Below are positions 1 through 9,062 of a stretch of DNA of 64,000 nucleotides, in pieces. Position 1 is the first letter of the stretch; every line of letters starts with the position of its first letter. A program made the translations under genes and the position numbers. The notes below the pieces were generated by a model that saw only the letters and a list, made by a program, of their open reading frames with translations, was not told where the DNA came from and did no database searches. The stretch is from Amycolatopsis sp. EV170708-02-1 (GTDB lineage: Bacteria > Actinomycetota > Actinomycetes > Mycobacteriales > Pseudonocardiaceae): the NCBI RefSeq assembly GCF_022479115.1, contig NZ_CP092497.1:4154001-4218000 (forward strand), given 5' to 3'.

Positions 1-876
1 TGCGGCACAACCCGGCTGGGAGGCGGGTAAACGTGCGGATCAGGGTGTCGCCGACCGTCTGGGCGCTGTGGTCCGTCGCGAGTGGACGCAGGATCGTGAA
101 CCGGGTTTTGCGTTCCACCAGCGTGATAATCGCGGACCGCTGCCCGGCCCCGACGAGGAGATCGCCTTCCCAGTGGCCGATCTGGCGTCGTGACTCGACC
201 GAGGCGGGTCGTTGCCGGATCGAGCGCATCGCGGTCGGCTGTTTCAAGGCGCCATCTCGAGTTCGGCCCCGGCCGCGGCGATGCCGGTAGGTCCGCCGTG
301 TCCGCAAGGTCGCTTGCGCAGCCGGGCGATCAGGCCACGGTAAATCGCATCGTAGAGCGTCTCGTGGCACACATGCGAACCTGGGCGACGCGGGTAACGG
401 CGGCGCAGCCACCGGCTGATCTGAGCCGGAGACAAATGCTTGCTTAGCTTGCCGGCCACCGCCTCGCGCAACCCGGTGTTGACCGCACACGTGCGCGGTT
501 TGGGGCGTCGGCGGCGCAGGTGAGCCTGATTGTGCGCATACCAGGGCTGATAACGACCGTCGGGCTTGCGGTTTCGGTTGATCTCCCGGTACACGGTTTG
601 AGAGCTCTTGCCGATCCGGGCGGCGATCGCCTTGACCGCGTCGCCGCGATGAAGCCCGTCGGCGATCTCGATCCGGTCGTCCTGGCTCAGAAGCCGCGGG
701 CTGATGGGCTTGTCCACGAAGTTCACCTGGCCAGCGTCGATGAACCACAACGACCCGCAGCTGAGCGACACGCCCACCCGCTCGGCGGCCGCCGAGCCCG
801 ACATCCCGGTCCTGATCAGCTGAAAATACCGGCGTTTGACCACCACCGGCCTCTTGTCCCACGCGTACCTCGGCAT
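1..876 (-). pseudogene. IS30-family transposase, frameshifted and cut by window start
   Basis: Transposase of a cut-and-paste insertion sequence. The reading frame from ATG 876 starts MPRYAWDKRP, followed by a helix-turn-helix stretch and a second DNA-binding block (QDDRIEIADGL, SSQTVYREINRN) typical of IS30 transposases. Near position 308-310 the frame is lost, and the remainder continues in another minus-strand frame. That part contains IGHWEGDLLVG, the IS30 motif carrying the first catalytic acidic residue of the DDE triad. The change looks like a one-base deletion (GCC-TTG to CC-TTG). The C-terminal catalytic part lies outside the window. I saw no convincing terminal inverted repeat. Programmed frameshifting is possible but not usual for this family. 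Confidence 0.8.
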
Positions 877-1683
877 GCGAATCCCATCCTGTCGAGATTC
901 GCAACGACCGATAGAACTCAAGCGGTCTATCCGGTGATCTTCATCGACGCGATCGTGCGCCACGAGGCGCCATGTAACCGAGTGGAGGTGAGAGACCTCC
1001 ACCGTCTGGCCGTCGCAGCGGCTGGGCTGGAGCTGAGGGCAGCCTGATCCGGGGAACGCCGGGGAGGGTGGGAGCAGCCCTGACAACGCCGGGACGGCTT
1101 GGTACTGCCAGACGGGTCGGGTTCGGCAAGCGAGACGAGAGGGCATACGAGAGGAACCAGCGAAGACGTCCCGTAAGCGATGAACCGGCTCGAATCTGGT
1201 GGATGTGGGCCGGGATGCAGTGCACGGCCGCCGCGATAAACGGGGGCCGACTTCGTGCAGGGTCGATAGTGCTCTGCGCGGAGGCCATGGTGAAGGTCTG
1301 CGGCGTAGCCATGGCGATGCTGCCAGGACAGCAGCTGGTGCAGGACTCGTCGACCCGGACTCGGATGCGCCCAGGGTGCTCGGCGTCGACGACTTCGCGC
1401 TCCGCCGTGGCCACCACTACGGCACGATTCGGCTGCCTCGAGTTCAGCGAGAGTGAGGGTTCCTCGCCGTGAGCCCCAAGGGGCCAATCCACCGAGGACC
1501 GGTGCTCGATCCGTGGGTTCGGGGTCGCCGTAGTATCCGCCGAAAATCGGGCGGATATGCCTGAGCTGCGCGTTTGACCTGCAGGATGTGCCGGTGGTCG
1601 GTGGGTCACGGCGGGCCTGTTATCACGGGTATCCCGGCTATCGTTGAGGGCGCGGCTGGAACGCGTACCGCCGATCGCCGCCG
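877..1683. other. gene-free stretch between IS30 remnant and hypothetical gene
   Basis: About 800 bases without a convincing gene. Several open frames cross it on both strands, but they overlap each other, have arginine/proline-rich shadow compositions and lack recognisable domains. The right-hand IS30 end should lie here, but I could not find a matching inverted repeat because the partner end is outside the window. Confidence 0.5.
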
Positions 1684-2964
1684 TCATTGGGTGCCCCCGC
1701 CACCTGGCCCTAGCCTTGCCCCGTGAGCACGCAGTTCCTGCAAGGCCGCTTCGAAGTCGGCCAGCATCTCAGGTGTAGGATTGTGTAATCTTTTGGCGAC
1801 CACGTAAGCGTGCGTGGCCGCGTCCGCGATCTGATCCTGTGCCCTGGCCATCTCGGTGTAGGTCGGGTATTTCCTGTCCCCGTGGGCCCGTACTTCCTTC
1901 ACCACCAACGGCATGTCGTCGACCACGTCGAAATCGTCCAGCACAGTCATCCGATCGAAGCAATACTTCATCACGTCCCGGTGATCGTGCTGGTCGGTTA
2001 GTGTTGCCTCCCAATACAAGCGCGTCTTGTCGTCACTGTCTCGCAGCGTCTCCTCCGTGGTCGTGACGGACTGGGACTCCGCATGAGCGACACGGTCCGG
2101 CAGCCGCTCGGTGACCCTGGTTATCGCCAGGCGACAGATCTTCTCTGAGAACAGCCGCAGGAACTCCTGGGACTGGTCAGGCAGAGCTCGACGCAGTTTC
2201 TTGGGCTCGAGTCGGGTCAGCTCGGCTGCGTGGTACTTCACCGGATCCCAGCTGGTGGGGTATGTGAAGAGTGCTGCAGCATGAATGTACGCCGAGAACA
2301 CGTGGGAGCGCACGGCCTGCACCGACAGCTCCGCCACCTCGACCAAGCTCATGGCACGGTCCATGATTTGGTCCGAGATGTGTTTCAGGGCACGCCAGCT
2401 CAGATACATGGCTGTGACCTCATCGGCGAATGCTAGCCCGTCACGGCGGTGGGCCAGTGTGTGCACGCCAAAAGCAGTGAATGTGTGCGCCTGCAGATAC
2501 TGCCCGAACAGGTAACCCGTCTCTGCGGGGACGCCCACATTGAATTGGACCCAAGGCCCCCTATCAGACCCCAATGCCAAAGGTCCGATCCGGGCGGCAC
2601 GACCCAACGCGGTCATTTCCCAGCCATCCTGCGGGCGCAGCACCTCCGCCAGCGCCGTGTTCGGCCCATCACCCCCAGCTCCGGGGACCTCGGCCATCGC
2701 CTGGCTCACCATCCGGTAGATAGCCCTGCCCTCTTCCAGCGAAATATCGCGCACCTCGCCGGGCAGGTGCGGCATGACCCACAGAACCAGTTCCGGGTAC
2801 CCGAATGTCACCGGCTGTACCATGCTCGCGGAGGCGCCCTCCTCGGTGGTGTGGAGCCGCCCCTGGTCGTCCTTGAAGAAGGTATCCACGTCCAGTGTCA
2901 CCTCCGCGCCCCGGCAGCGTGCCAGTACCGCCGTCCCGTGACGCTCCAGCACCTCCTCAAGCAC
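1684..2964 (-). CDS. hypothetical protein, 426 aa
   Basis: I do not recognise this protein. It is soluble-looking, with no signal peptide or membrane segment. It has a charged N-terminal third (MLEEVLERHGTAVLA), a central block that looks alpha-helical (YLSWRALKHISDQIMDRA) and an acidic C-terminal part ending in a glycine-rich tail. The start is the first in-frame start after the divergent promoter gap. It is transcribed away from the ketosynthase genes at 3341, so it need not belong to that set. GC looks lower by eye than in the flanking biosynthetic genes, which fits recent arrival together with the neighbouring IS30. It may be accessory or phage-derived, but nothing in the sequence shows a function. 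Confidence 0.6.
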   Translation of the reverse strand: MLEEVLERHGTAVLARCRGAEVTLDVDTFFKDDQGRLHTTEEGASASMVQPVTFGYPELVLWVMPHLPGEVRDISLEEGRAIYRMVSQAMAEVPGAGGDGPNTALAEVLRPQDGWEMTALGRAARIGPLALGSDRGPWVQFNVGVPAETGYLFGQYLQAHTFTAFGVHTLAHRRDGLAFADEVTAMYLSWRALKHISDQIMDRAMSLVEVAELSVQAVRSHVFSAYIHAAALFTYPTSWDPVKYHAAELTRLEPKKLRRALPDQSQEFLRLFSEKICRLAITRVTERLPDRVAHAESQSVTTTEETLRDSDDKTRLYWEATLTDQHDHRDVMKYCFDRMTVLDDFDVVDDMPLVVKEVRAHGDRKYPTYTEMARAQDQIADAATHAYVVAKRLHNPTPEMLADFEAALQELRAHGARLGPGGGGTQ

Positions 2965-3340
2965 CTCCTCGATGTCAATCGAGTCGTCATCGTCGAGGTC
3001 GGCCCCGAAGCGGTCGATGTGGCCGCTGCGCCCTCAGGCATCCGATTTTGACAGTCTCTTCGGCCCCGGCAAGAAATATGATCTTGAAGTGTGTCCCAAA
3101 GTGCGGCAGCCCTCGAAGCGGTGCGGATTTTATGGTGCGGTGCAGCGCATGTCAACGTGTGAGGCGCGTTTAATGCCTGTCTATGTCTCAATGGGACATG
3201 TGCTGTGTGGCCGCTGGACCACACTCAACCCCGGTAAGTAGCTTCTTGGTCAACGCGAGGTCATTGCGGGGAGTATGCCTCTCCCGGCAGTTCGATGGCG
3301 CCGCGTGACAGCGGACAGTCTCGAGCTCCGGAGAAACAAT
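2965..3340. promoter_or_regulatory. divergent intergenic region upstream of aldehyde dehydrogenase
   Basis: The 376-base gap between divergent genes should hold both promoters. A consensus TTGACA lies just inside it near 3049-3054, but the AT-rich -10 candidates are too far away for a confident call. A short inverted repeat GTGTGG (3205-3210) with CCACAC (3219-3224) could be an operator or RNA hairpin. No iron box was seen here. Confidence 0.35.
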
Positions 3341-5029
3341 ATGAGCTTGGTCGCCTTCGATTCCTCTTCAGCGCCGCACTCTGCTGGTTCGCGGGAAACG
3401 CCGCCGCTCAGTTACCCACTTTACGTGTCCGGCCAGGACTCGGAAGGTGTCGGCTGGGTCTACACCGTCAGCTCACGTTCGCTCCTGCATGATGCTTTCA
3501 CCAGTATCAGCCTCAAACGAACGCTGGAACAGGATGCCGATTCGGCCGCCGCGCAGCATCCCTATGTAGTCGGTCGCTGCGCGGTCGCGGGCGACCAGGA
3601 CGTGGAACAGGCACTGAAGGCGGCGTCGAAGGCCGCGCCCGAGTGGGCGCGTGTGCCGATGGAACGCCGGATGCGGCTGGGTGCGGCCTTCCGGAAGAAA
3701 CTCCAGGAGCATGAGGACGAGTTTCTCAGGCTCCTGGTCGCCGAGGCTCACCCGATCGCCCTCGCCCGATGGGAACTGAGCTGCCTGCTCGAGGTGTACA
3801 GCGAGGAAAGCTGTTCGTGGTACCAGCGGAACATGTATGCCGAGTTCGGCCACGGCGGACGTAGGCTCCAGGTGCGGCGCCGGCCGGACGGTGTGGTTTG
3901 CCTCAACCCACCCCAGAACGCGCCCGCGCCGAGCGCCGCGCTGGCCATGCTGATGGTGATGGCGGGTAACGCGGTGGTGGTCCGTGCGCCTCGGAGCATC
4001 GCGCTGAGCACCATGTACGTGTTGCGCGAACTGGCCGTGCCGCTGCTTGATGAGCTCGGTGCGCCGCCCGGCACGCTGAACCTCCTGTGTGGCAACCCCG
4101 GCCGAATGCTGCGGCAGTGGGTGGACAGCCCGCTTGTCAACGACATCTTCTACATCGGAAGTGTCGAAGAAGGGCTGAAGCTCGAGCAGGAGTGCATCGC
4201 CAAGGGTAAGAAGCCGGTGTTGGAACTTGCCGGAAACGATGGCGTGGTCGTGTGGGCTGACGCGGACCTCGAACACGCGGCCGAGGCCATCGCCGAGTGT
4301 TTCTACGGCTCGGGCCAGATCTGCATGGTGCCCAACTACGTGGTGGCACACCCGGCGATCGCCGACGAACTGATCGACCTGGTCGCCCAGCAGGCGGCCA
4401 GGATCAAGCCTGGGGACCCGGATGACGAGGACGTGCTGCTTTCCCCGGTGCGCCGCACAGAACGCTTTTTCGCGCTCCTGGACCAGACGACGAAGCTGGG
4501 GTCCAGGCTGGTGTGTGGCGGAGCGCGGATCGAGGCGGACGGAAACCCGTCCGATACCGGGATCTTCCTGCAGCCCACCGTAGTCCGTGTCGAAGGGCTC
4601 GCCCACGCGCGGGACCATGATGTGGTGCGCGAAGAAACGTTCTTCCCGCTGCTTCCCATCGTCGTTGCCGAGCTGGATATCGGAGACGACCTGTTGGAGG
4701 AGGTCCTGAAATTCGTCAACGCGAACGAATACGGGCTACGTAACTCTTTGTGGACGCGTTCTCCGGACGTGATCGACGCGTTCATCGCAGGTGTCGGCAA
4801 TGGCGGTCTGCTCAAAGTCAATGACTCCCATATCGGCTTCCTGCCCTATGTACCCAGCCATGGCGGCACGGGGCTCACCGGCGGGGCTTTCGGTGAGGCC
4901 AACTATCCGATGTTCAGGACCTCGCACTTGCAAGGCGTGGCCGTCGCCAGCGACGTCAGCCCGCAGCGCGAGATCTTGGGCAGAAAACTGGACGGTGGTG
5001 AACGCAGCGCATGCGACAGGTCACAGTGA
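3341..5029 (+). CDS. NAD(P)-dependent aldehyde dehydrogenase / acyl reductase-like
   Basis: Aldehyde dehydrogenase superfamily protein of 562 residues, somewhat longer than the usual ~490. The ATG at 3341 is chosen because GGAG lies seven bases upstream; an in-frame start at 3275 has no such signal. The catalytic cysteine is in SGQICMV (about C328) and the general base in VLELAGND (about E295). An N-terminal extension of about 90 residues precedes the fold. It overlaps the SRPBCC gene by 19 bases and heads the set that includes KAS III, ACP and KAS II. It could therefore oxidise or reductively release an acyl/aryl aldehyde of that pathway. The similarity is to ALDH proper rather than LuxC. 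Substrate unknown. Confidence 0.85.
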   Translation: MSLVAFDSSSAPHSAGSRETPPLSYPLYVSGQDSEGVGWVYTVSSRSLLHDAFTSISLKRTLEQDADSAAAQHPYVVGRCAVAGDQDVEQALKAASKAAPEWARVPMERRMRLGAAFRKKLQEHEDEFLRLLVAEAHPIALARWELSCLLEVYSEESCSWYQRNMYAEFGHGGRRLQVRRRPDGVVCLNPPQNAPAPSAALAMLMVMAGNAVVVRAPRSIALSTMYVLRELAVPLLDELGAPPGTLNLLCGNPGRMLRQWVDSPLVNDIFYIGSVEEGLKLEQECIAKGKKPVLELAGNDGVVVWADADLEHAAEAIAECFYGSGQICMVPNYVVAHPAIADELIDLVAQQAARIKPGDPDDEDVLLSPVRRTERFFALLDQTTKLGSRLVCGGARIEADGNPSDTGIFLQPTVVRVEGLAHARDHDVVREETFFPLLPIVVAELDIGDDLLEEVLKFVNANEYGLRNSLWTRSPDVIDAFIAGVGNGGLLKVNDSHIGFLPYVPSHGGTGLTGGAFGEANYPMFRTSHLQGVAVASDVSPQREILGRKLDGGERSACDRSQ

Positions 5030-5490
5030 ACATCATCTTCGAGAAGGCACGAATCAACGAGGCCTACGACGCCGTCCTGCGATGGGAACTTCCCGCTCCC
5101 GAAACCGGCGCCAGCTGGGAATGGAACAGCGAGGCGTCGAATGCCGCTCCACTGATCACCTCGGGCGTGCGGCCGAGATGGCTCGACTTCCGCACCGGTA
5201 CGCTGCGGTGGAACGAGGAGATTCGTTCCTATCCCGAGGACAGGGAGATCCGGTTCGCGCTGACCGACGGCGACTTCGCGTCCTTTGCTGGGCGCTGGGC
5301 CTTCCGGGACGCAGGCGACGGCGTGGCAGTTCGGTTCGAGGTCGGCTTCGACTTCGGGATCCCCAGCATGGAATCGATTCTGGACCCCATCGCGGAGACG
5401 GCGATCACGGCGACCATCTCGCGCGCGGTCCTCGGAATGGCGCCGCGGGGGCACGTCGAACACCTCGAACTCGCGCGGCAGGACTCGTAA
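5011..5490 (+). CDS. SRPBCC (START/cyclase-like) family protein
   Basis: A protein of 159 residues with the hydrophobic-pocket beta-alpha-beta pattern of the SRPBCC/polyketide-cyclase/CoQ-binding superfamily. It opens with VTVNIIFEKARINEAYDAVLRWE, split here only for reading, and has regularly spaced strands (EIRFALTDGDF, VAVRFEVGFDFGIP) and a long C-terminal helix. Members bind hydrophobic ligands, and some fold polyketide chains into rings. It overlaps the end of the aldehyde dehydrogenase gene and is two bases from the KAS III start, so it is translationally coupled and very likely acts on the same intermediate. A cyclase or aromatase role for a short beta-keto chain is an inference from context. 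Confidence 0.7.
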   Translation: MRQVTVNIIFEKARINEAYDAVLRWELPAPETGASWEWNSEASNAAPLITSGVRPRWLDFRTGTLRWNEEIRSYPEDREIRFALTDGDFASFAGRWAFRDAGDGVAVRFEVGFDFGIPSMESILDPIAETAITATISRAVLGMAPRGHVEHLELARQDS

Positions 5491-5492
5491 CC

Positions 5493-6503
5493 GTGCGTGC
5501 GTGCGTGCTCGCCGGCATCGGGGCTTGGCTGCCGCCGGGTCTGGTGACCAACGCGGACCTCGCGAATCGGCTGGACACCTCGGACGACTGGATCCGCCGC
5601 CGTACGGGGATCCGGCAACGCCATGTTGCCCCGGTTGGTGTCGCAGCCTCCGACCTGGCCGTCAAAGCGGGCTCTCGGGCTTTGAGATCCGCCGAGGTGT
5701 CGAAAGTGGATGCGGTCGTGCTTACCACGTCGACCCCCGACCGGCCGTTGCCGGCGACGGCCCCCGTCGTAGCCGCCCGGCTGGGTCTCGGCACGGTCCC
5801 GGCCTTCGACGTTTCCGCGGTGTGCAGCGGATTCCTCTACGGGCTCTTCGTGGCATCCGGCCTTGTCGCAGCGGGGAATGTCGACCAAGTGCTGCTGGTC
5901 GCCACTGAGGTGTACAGCTCGATCGTCGACCCGCTCGACCGCTCCACCGCGGTCATCTTCGGTGACGGCGCCGCGGCCGTCGTTCTGCGTGCGGGCGTTG
6001 CCGGGGAATATGGAGCACTCGGACCGGTCGTGCTCGGCAGTGACGGTGAATCCGAGAGCCTGATCCAGATTCCCGCGGGTGGGTCCAGACAGCGCACGCC
6101 GAAGGTGCCCGGAGACGGGTACTTCCAGATGGCGGGCCATGAAGTGTTCCGGCAAGCCGTGCGTCGCATGTCGGAAGTGTCCCGGCAAGCCCTTGGGGCG
6201 GCCGGGTGGCAACCGGCGGACGTCGACCGGCTCGTCGCGCATCAGGCCAACGCACGCATCATCGGCGTACTCGGTGACGAGCTCGGCCTGCCGCCTGACC
6301 GCGTGCTGTCCAACATCGAGACTGTCGGCAACACCGGCTCGGCATCGATCCCGCTGCTGCTCGCACAAGCCGCCGCGGACGGTCTGCTGACACTCGGTCA
6401 GCGCGTACTGCTCACGGCTTTCGGAGGCGGGCTGGCGTGGGGTGCGACGACCCTGACCTGGCCCGGCGTGCCGGCCGTTCGCCCGTCCGAACACCATGAG
6501 TAG
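5493..6503 (+). CDS. beta-ketoacyl-ACP synthase III (FabH-like)
   Basis: Condenses an acyl-CoA starter with malonyl-ACP. The 336-residue protein starts at GTG 5493, two bases after the previous stop, and reads MRACVLAGIGAWLPPG. The Cys-His-Asn triad is visible: C111 in VSAVCSGFLYG, H in LVAHQANARI and N in ETVGNTGSAS. It also has the N-terminal DDWIRRRTGIRQRH motif of KAS III. The next genes encode an ACP and a KAS II, so this is probably the chain-initiating enzyme of a dedicated pathway rather than housekeeping FabH, which normally sits with fabD and acpP. Starter unknown. Confidence 0.92.
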   Translation: MRACVLAGIGAWLPPGLVTNADLANRLDTSDDWIRRRTGIRQRHVAPVGVAASDLAVKAGSRALRSAEVSKVDAVVLTTSTPDRPLPATAPVVAARLGLGTVPAFDVSAVCSGFLYGLFVASGLVAAGNVDQVLLVATEVYSSIVDPLDRSTAVIFGDGAAAVVLRAGVAGEYGALGPVVLGSDGESESLIQIPAGGSRQRTPKVPGDGYFQMAGHEVFRQAVRRMSEVSRQALGAAGWQPADVDRLVAHQANARIIGVLGDELGLPPDRVLSNIETVGNTGSASIPLLLAQAAADGLLTLGQRVLLTAFGGGLAWGATTLTWPGVPAVRPSEHHE

Positions 6504-6518
6504 AAAGGAATGACCGGT

Positions 6519-6749
6519 ATGTTCGAGGTACTACAGGAAATCTTGGTCGACAAGTTGAAGATCCCGGCGGCGGAGGTCAGAGCCGAGGTGACACCGGAGG
6601 ATGCCGACCTCGATTCGCTGACGATCGTCGAGCTGTCCATGGTGCTGGAGAAGGAATTCGGCATCGAGATCAGCGAGGACGAGATCAAGAGTGCCGCCAC
6701 GCTCGGCGACATCGCGCGACTCATGGAGCAGCGGAGCACGAGAGTCTGA
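6519..6749 (+). CDS. acyl carrier protein
   Basis: Small acidic carrier protein (76 residues) with the phosphopantetheine serine in DADLDSLTIVE (about S33), followed by the helix II pattern MVLEKEFGIEIS. The second ATG (6519) is preferred: AAAGGA at 6504-6509 is nine bases upstream of it but directly abuts the first ATG at 6510. The gene lies between KAS III and KAS II and overlaps the KAS II start. It should carry the growing acyl or beta-keto chain for these two ketosynthases. It is unlike the ArCP/PCP domains of the NRPS genes and so belongs to a separate line. Confidence 0.9.
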   Translation: MFEVLQEILVDKLKIPAAEVRAEVTPEDADLDSLTIVELSMVLEKEFGIEISEDEIKSAATLGDIARLMEQRSTRV

Positions 6750-7954
6750 TGGGCATCGAGGTGGCGGTCACCGGGCTGGGCCTGGTGACTCCGGTCGGTG
6801 TCGGCGTCCCGGTGAACTGGGCGGCGGTATGCGCGGGAAAGCCATCCGCCGCCTGGGACGCCACAGCGTCGCAGCTCTCCTGCCGCGTGACCGGGTTCGA
6901 CGCGGACGCTTTGCTGGGAGCACGCCGAGCTCGCCGCCTGGACCCGTTCGTCCAGTTCGCGCTCGTGGCCGCGGCGGAAGCGATCGCCGATGCCGGGCTG
7001 GATCCGGGTACCTGGGAGGGGGCCCGTGTCGGCGTGGTCCTCGGCTGTGCCGACGGCGGTCCGGCAACCGTCGAAGCGCAACATCGGGTGTTTCTCGACG
7101 AAGGAGCACGTCGAGTGTCCCCGCTGCTTTTGCCGATGCACCTGCCCAATATGCTCGCCGGCCAGGTGGCGATGCAGTTCGGCGCGCACGGGCCCAATCT
7201 CGTAGTGGCCACAGCATGTGCCTCAGGCGCCACGTCGGTCGCCATGGCCTGCGATCTCCTCGCACTCGACCGATGTGATGTCGTGTTGGCCGGCGGCAGC
7301 GAAGCCATGCTGACGCCGCTGCTCCTGGCAGGGTTCAGCAGGATGGGAGCGCTGTCGGAGCGGTTCGACGAACCGCTTACGGCATCCCGGCCCTTCGACG
7401 CGGACCGCGACGGATTCGTTGCGGGCGAAGGCGCCGGCGTGCTCGTCTTGGAACGGGTCGCGGACGCCAGGGCCCGGGGCGCCACCGCGCACGCTCGCGT
7501 TGTCGGGCACGGGCTGAGCACTGATGCCTACGACATTACCAAGCCCGAACCGCGAGGTCTCGGCAGCGAGGCCGCTCTGCTCGCCGCGTTGGACGATGCC
7601 GGTGCCTCTCCGCGCGACGTCTCCCATGTCAATGCCCACGGAACGTCCACTGTGGCCAACGATCGCGCCGAAGGAGCGATGCTTGCCCGAGTGCTGCCTC
7701 ATCGGCCCCTCGTTACCTCTACGAAAGGCGTCACCGGCCATCTCCTCGGTGCCGCGGGGGCGGTGGAGGCCATCTACACCGTTCTCGCCGCCGAACACGG
7801 AATTGTTCCCCTGACCGCGAACTTGTCACGTCTGGATCCTGGGATCGACATCGACGTGGCGATGACGACGTCCTCGGTCGCGGTCGAGTTGGCGCTGACC
7901 AACTCCTTCGGTTTCGGTGGACAAAACGCGGTCTTGGCCATCGCGTCGGCGTAA
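6749..7954 (+). CDS. beta-ketoacyl-ACP synthase II (FabF-like)
   Basis: Elongating ketosynthase of 401 residues with the Cys-His-His triad: C157 in VVATACASGATS, H in NAHGTSTVANDRAE and H in TKGVTGHLLGAAGA. All catalytic positions are kept, so it is not a chain-length factor. It starts at ATG 6749, overlapping the ACP stop by one base. No ketoreductase or dehydratase is encoded beside it, so either housekeeping enzymes reduce the chain or it stays as a poly-beta-keto/short chain that the SRPBCC protein may cyclise. Last member of the coupled set that begins at 3341. Confidence 0.92.
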   Translation: MGIEVAVTGLGLVTPVGVGVPVNWAAVCAGKPSAAWDATASQLSCRVTGFDADALLGARRARRLDPFVQFALVAAAEAIADAGLDPGTWEGARVGVVLGCADGGPATVEAQHRVFLDEGARRVSPLLLPMHLPNMLAGQVAMQFGAHGPNLVVATACASGATSVAMACDLLALDRCDVVLAGGSEAMLTPLLLAGFSRMGALSERFDEPLTASRPFDADRDGFVAGEGAGVLVLERVADARARGATAHARVVGHGLSTDAYDITKPEPRGLGSEAALLAALDDAGASPRDVSHVNAHGTSTVANDRAEGAMLARVLPHRPLVTSTKGVTGHLLGAAGAVEAIYTVLAAEHGIVPLTANLSRLDPGIDIDVAMTTSSVAVELALTNSFGFGGQNAVLAIASA

Positions 7955-8211
7955 TTGTGCCGATTGCGTCGACTTGATCGCGCAGCCCCTGAGCAGGACG
8001 CGGCCGTCAGCTGGGGGATGTGTGGCGCATCGTGAGGCCGTCTTGTCCAGTTGACCTGGTAACCGGGCGTGAAGCCAACCGGCACAGGCGAATGTTGCCC
8101 AAATTCGCGTGGGGGATGCCTGGTTGGCTTCGGTGCTCGGCCTGGTCTGTCGCGACTGCGAAGATTGACTCTCCTTTACCCGAACAGCGTCATCTTGGCC
8201 AAGAGGTGCAC

Positions 8212-8433
8212 ATGTCCGAAAAGAAATCACCTCGACCCAAAGCTGCCCCACTCAAACTCCTCCTAGACGGGAATGGGGTCGGGCTGGTGAGCCCCCTGGA
8301 CGGGACTGTCCGTGCCCGCGCCATGCGGACAGTCCGCCGGATGTCGCGGGACGAGGCCGACAGCGCCGACTTGATCGCGATGCTCGGATTGGACCTGGCC
8401 GACGCTGATGTGGAGTACGGGTGCGACAACTAG
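8212..8433 (+). CDS. small peptide, 73 aa, acidic tail ending in YGCDN
   Basis: An open frame with a good ribosome site (AGAGG at 8202-8206, spacing five) and ATG. The N-terminal ten residues are lysine/proline-rich (MSEKKSPRPK). A middle section contains LKLLLDGNGVGLVSP and RARAMRTVRRMSRDEADSAD, and the C-terminus is hydrophobic-acidic, ending DADVEYGCDN with a single cysteine. Length and the basic-then-acidic layout resemble a RiPP precursor or a small regulatory/scaffold protein, but no lanthipeptide, lasso, YcaO or radical-SAM enzyme is encoded in the window. It may simply be the last gene of the ketosynthase operon. I do not recognise a family. Confidence 0.55.
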   Translation: MSEKKSPRPKAAPLKLLLDGNGVGLVSPLDGTVRARAMRTVRRMSRDEADSADLIAMLGLDLADADVEYGCDN

Positions 8434-8838
8434 CGTTGTCTCATATGCACAAGTGCTTGAACGTGAACCGGTTTCTGATTGTGTGTCGTGCTGCCGATTG
8501 TCGCGTGTCGGAACGGTCTCGAGTGGACAGTAGAAGCTGGCCGGCCGATGCGGGGCACCGCCGGATTCGCACTGCTGGAGCCTGGCAAGCGAAGATCCGG
8601 TGATGAGGGATTCAGGTTCGCGCGGCTCCGGGCATCGTGGCACGACCATCCCGTCATCTGACGAAGCTGTTGTGGGTTTCTGTCGAAAAGTGCTAGCAAC
8701 TGGCCAAAGGGCGTCATGAGCAACCCGCTGCCGCGGGTCATTGGAGTGAAATCGGCCAGGCGATCCATGGTGAACGGCGAATACCTTCCGGCGTTGCTAT
8801 GGATAGCAGGTGGCCCGTCCGATCCCCAGTGATTTATG

Positions 8839-8886
8839 GCTACTATTGTCTGCCCGTTCGGGCCCGCCTTGGTGGTCTATAGTAGC
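8839..8886 (+). other. strong hairpin with nested stem
   Basis: Outer arms GCTACTAT (8839-8846) and ATAGTAGC (8879-8886) are perfectly complementary. They enclose an inner perfect stem GCCCG-TT-CGGGC (8852-8863). No run of T follows, so a classical terminator is not obvious. It could be a structured RNA segment or a terminator of the upstream small gene. Confidence 0.45.
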
Positions 8887-8990
8887 TGTCGCGTGGGCAC
8901 TTGGTTGTTTCGCAGAAGCGGGAATCTGGTTTCCCTGACAATGGGACTTCCTGGGTACCCGCCCTGGGGTGCCACGTGAAATGGGGAGAA

Positions 8991-9043
8991 GCAGCCCGCT
9001 CGCGTCCGGCTCTGGACCCGCGGCCACGGGGCGGGCGGGCTGC
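8991..9043 (+). other. 13-bp GC-rich inverted repeat
   Basis: GCAGCCCGCTCGC at 8991-9003 pairs with GCGGGCGGGCTGC at 9031-9043 over 13 positions, one of them a G-U pair. A smaller TCC/GGA stem lies inside the loop. It sits 19 bases upstream of the tRNA-like T arm, so the two may be parts of one structured transcript or of a degenerated tRNA region. Confidence 0.4.
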
Positions 9044-9062
9044 TGTTCCTCATCCACGGGTT

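Noticed and set aside
1068..1687. Overlapping open frames on both strands between IS30 remnant and 1684
   Set aside because: Mutually overlapping, no domains, no ribosome sites, proline/arginine-rich.
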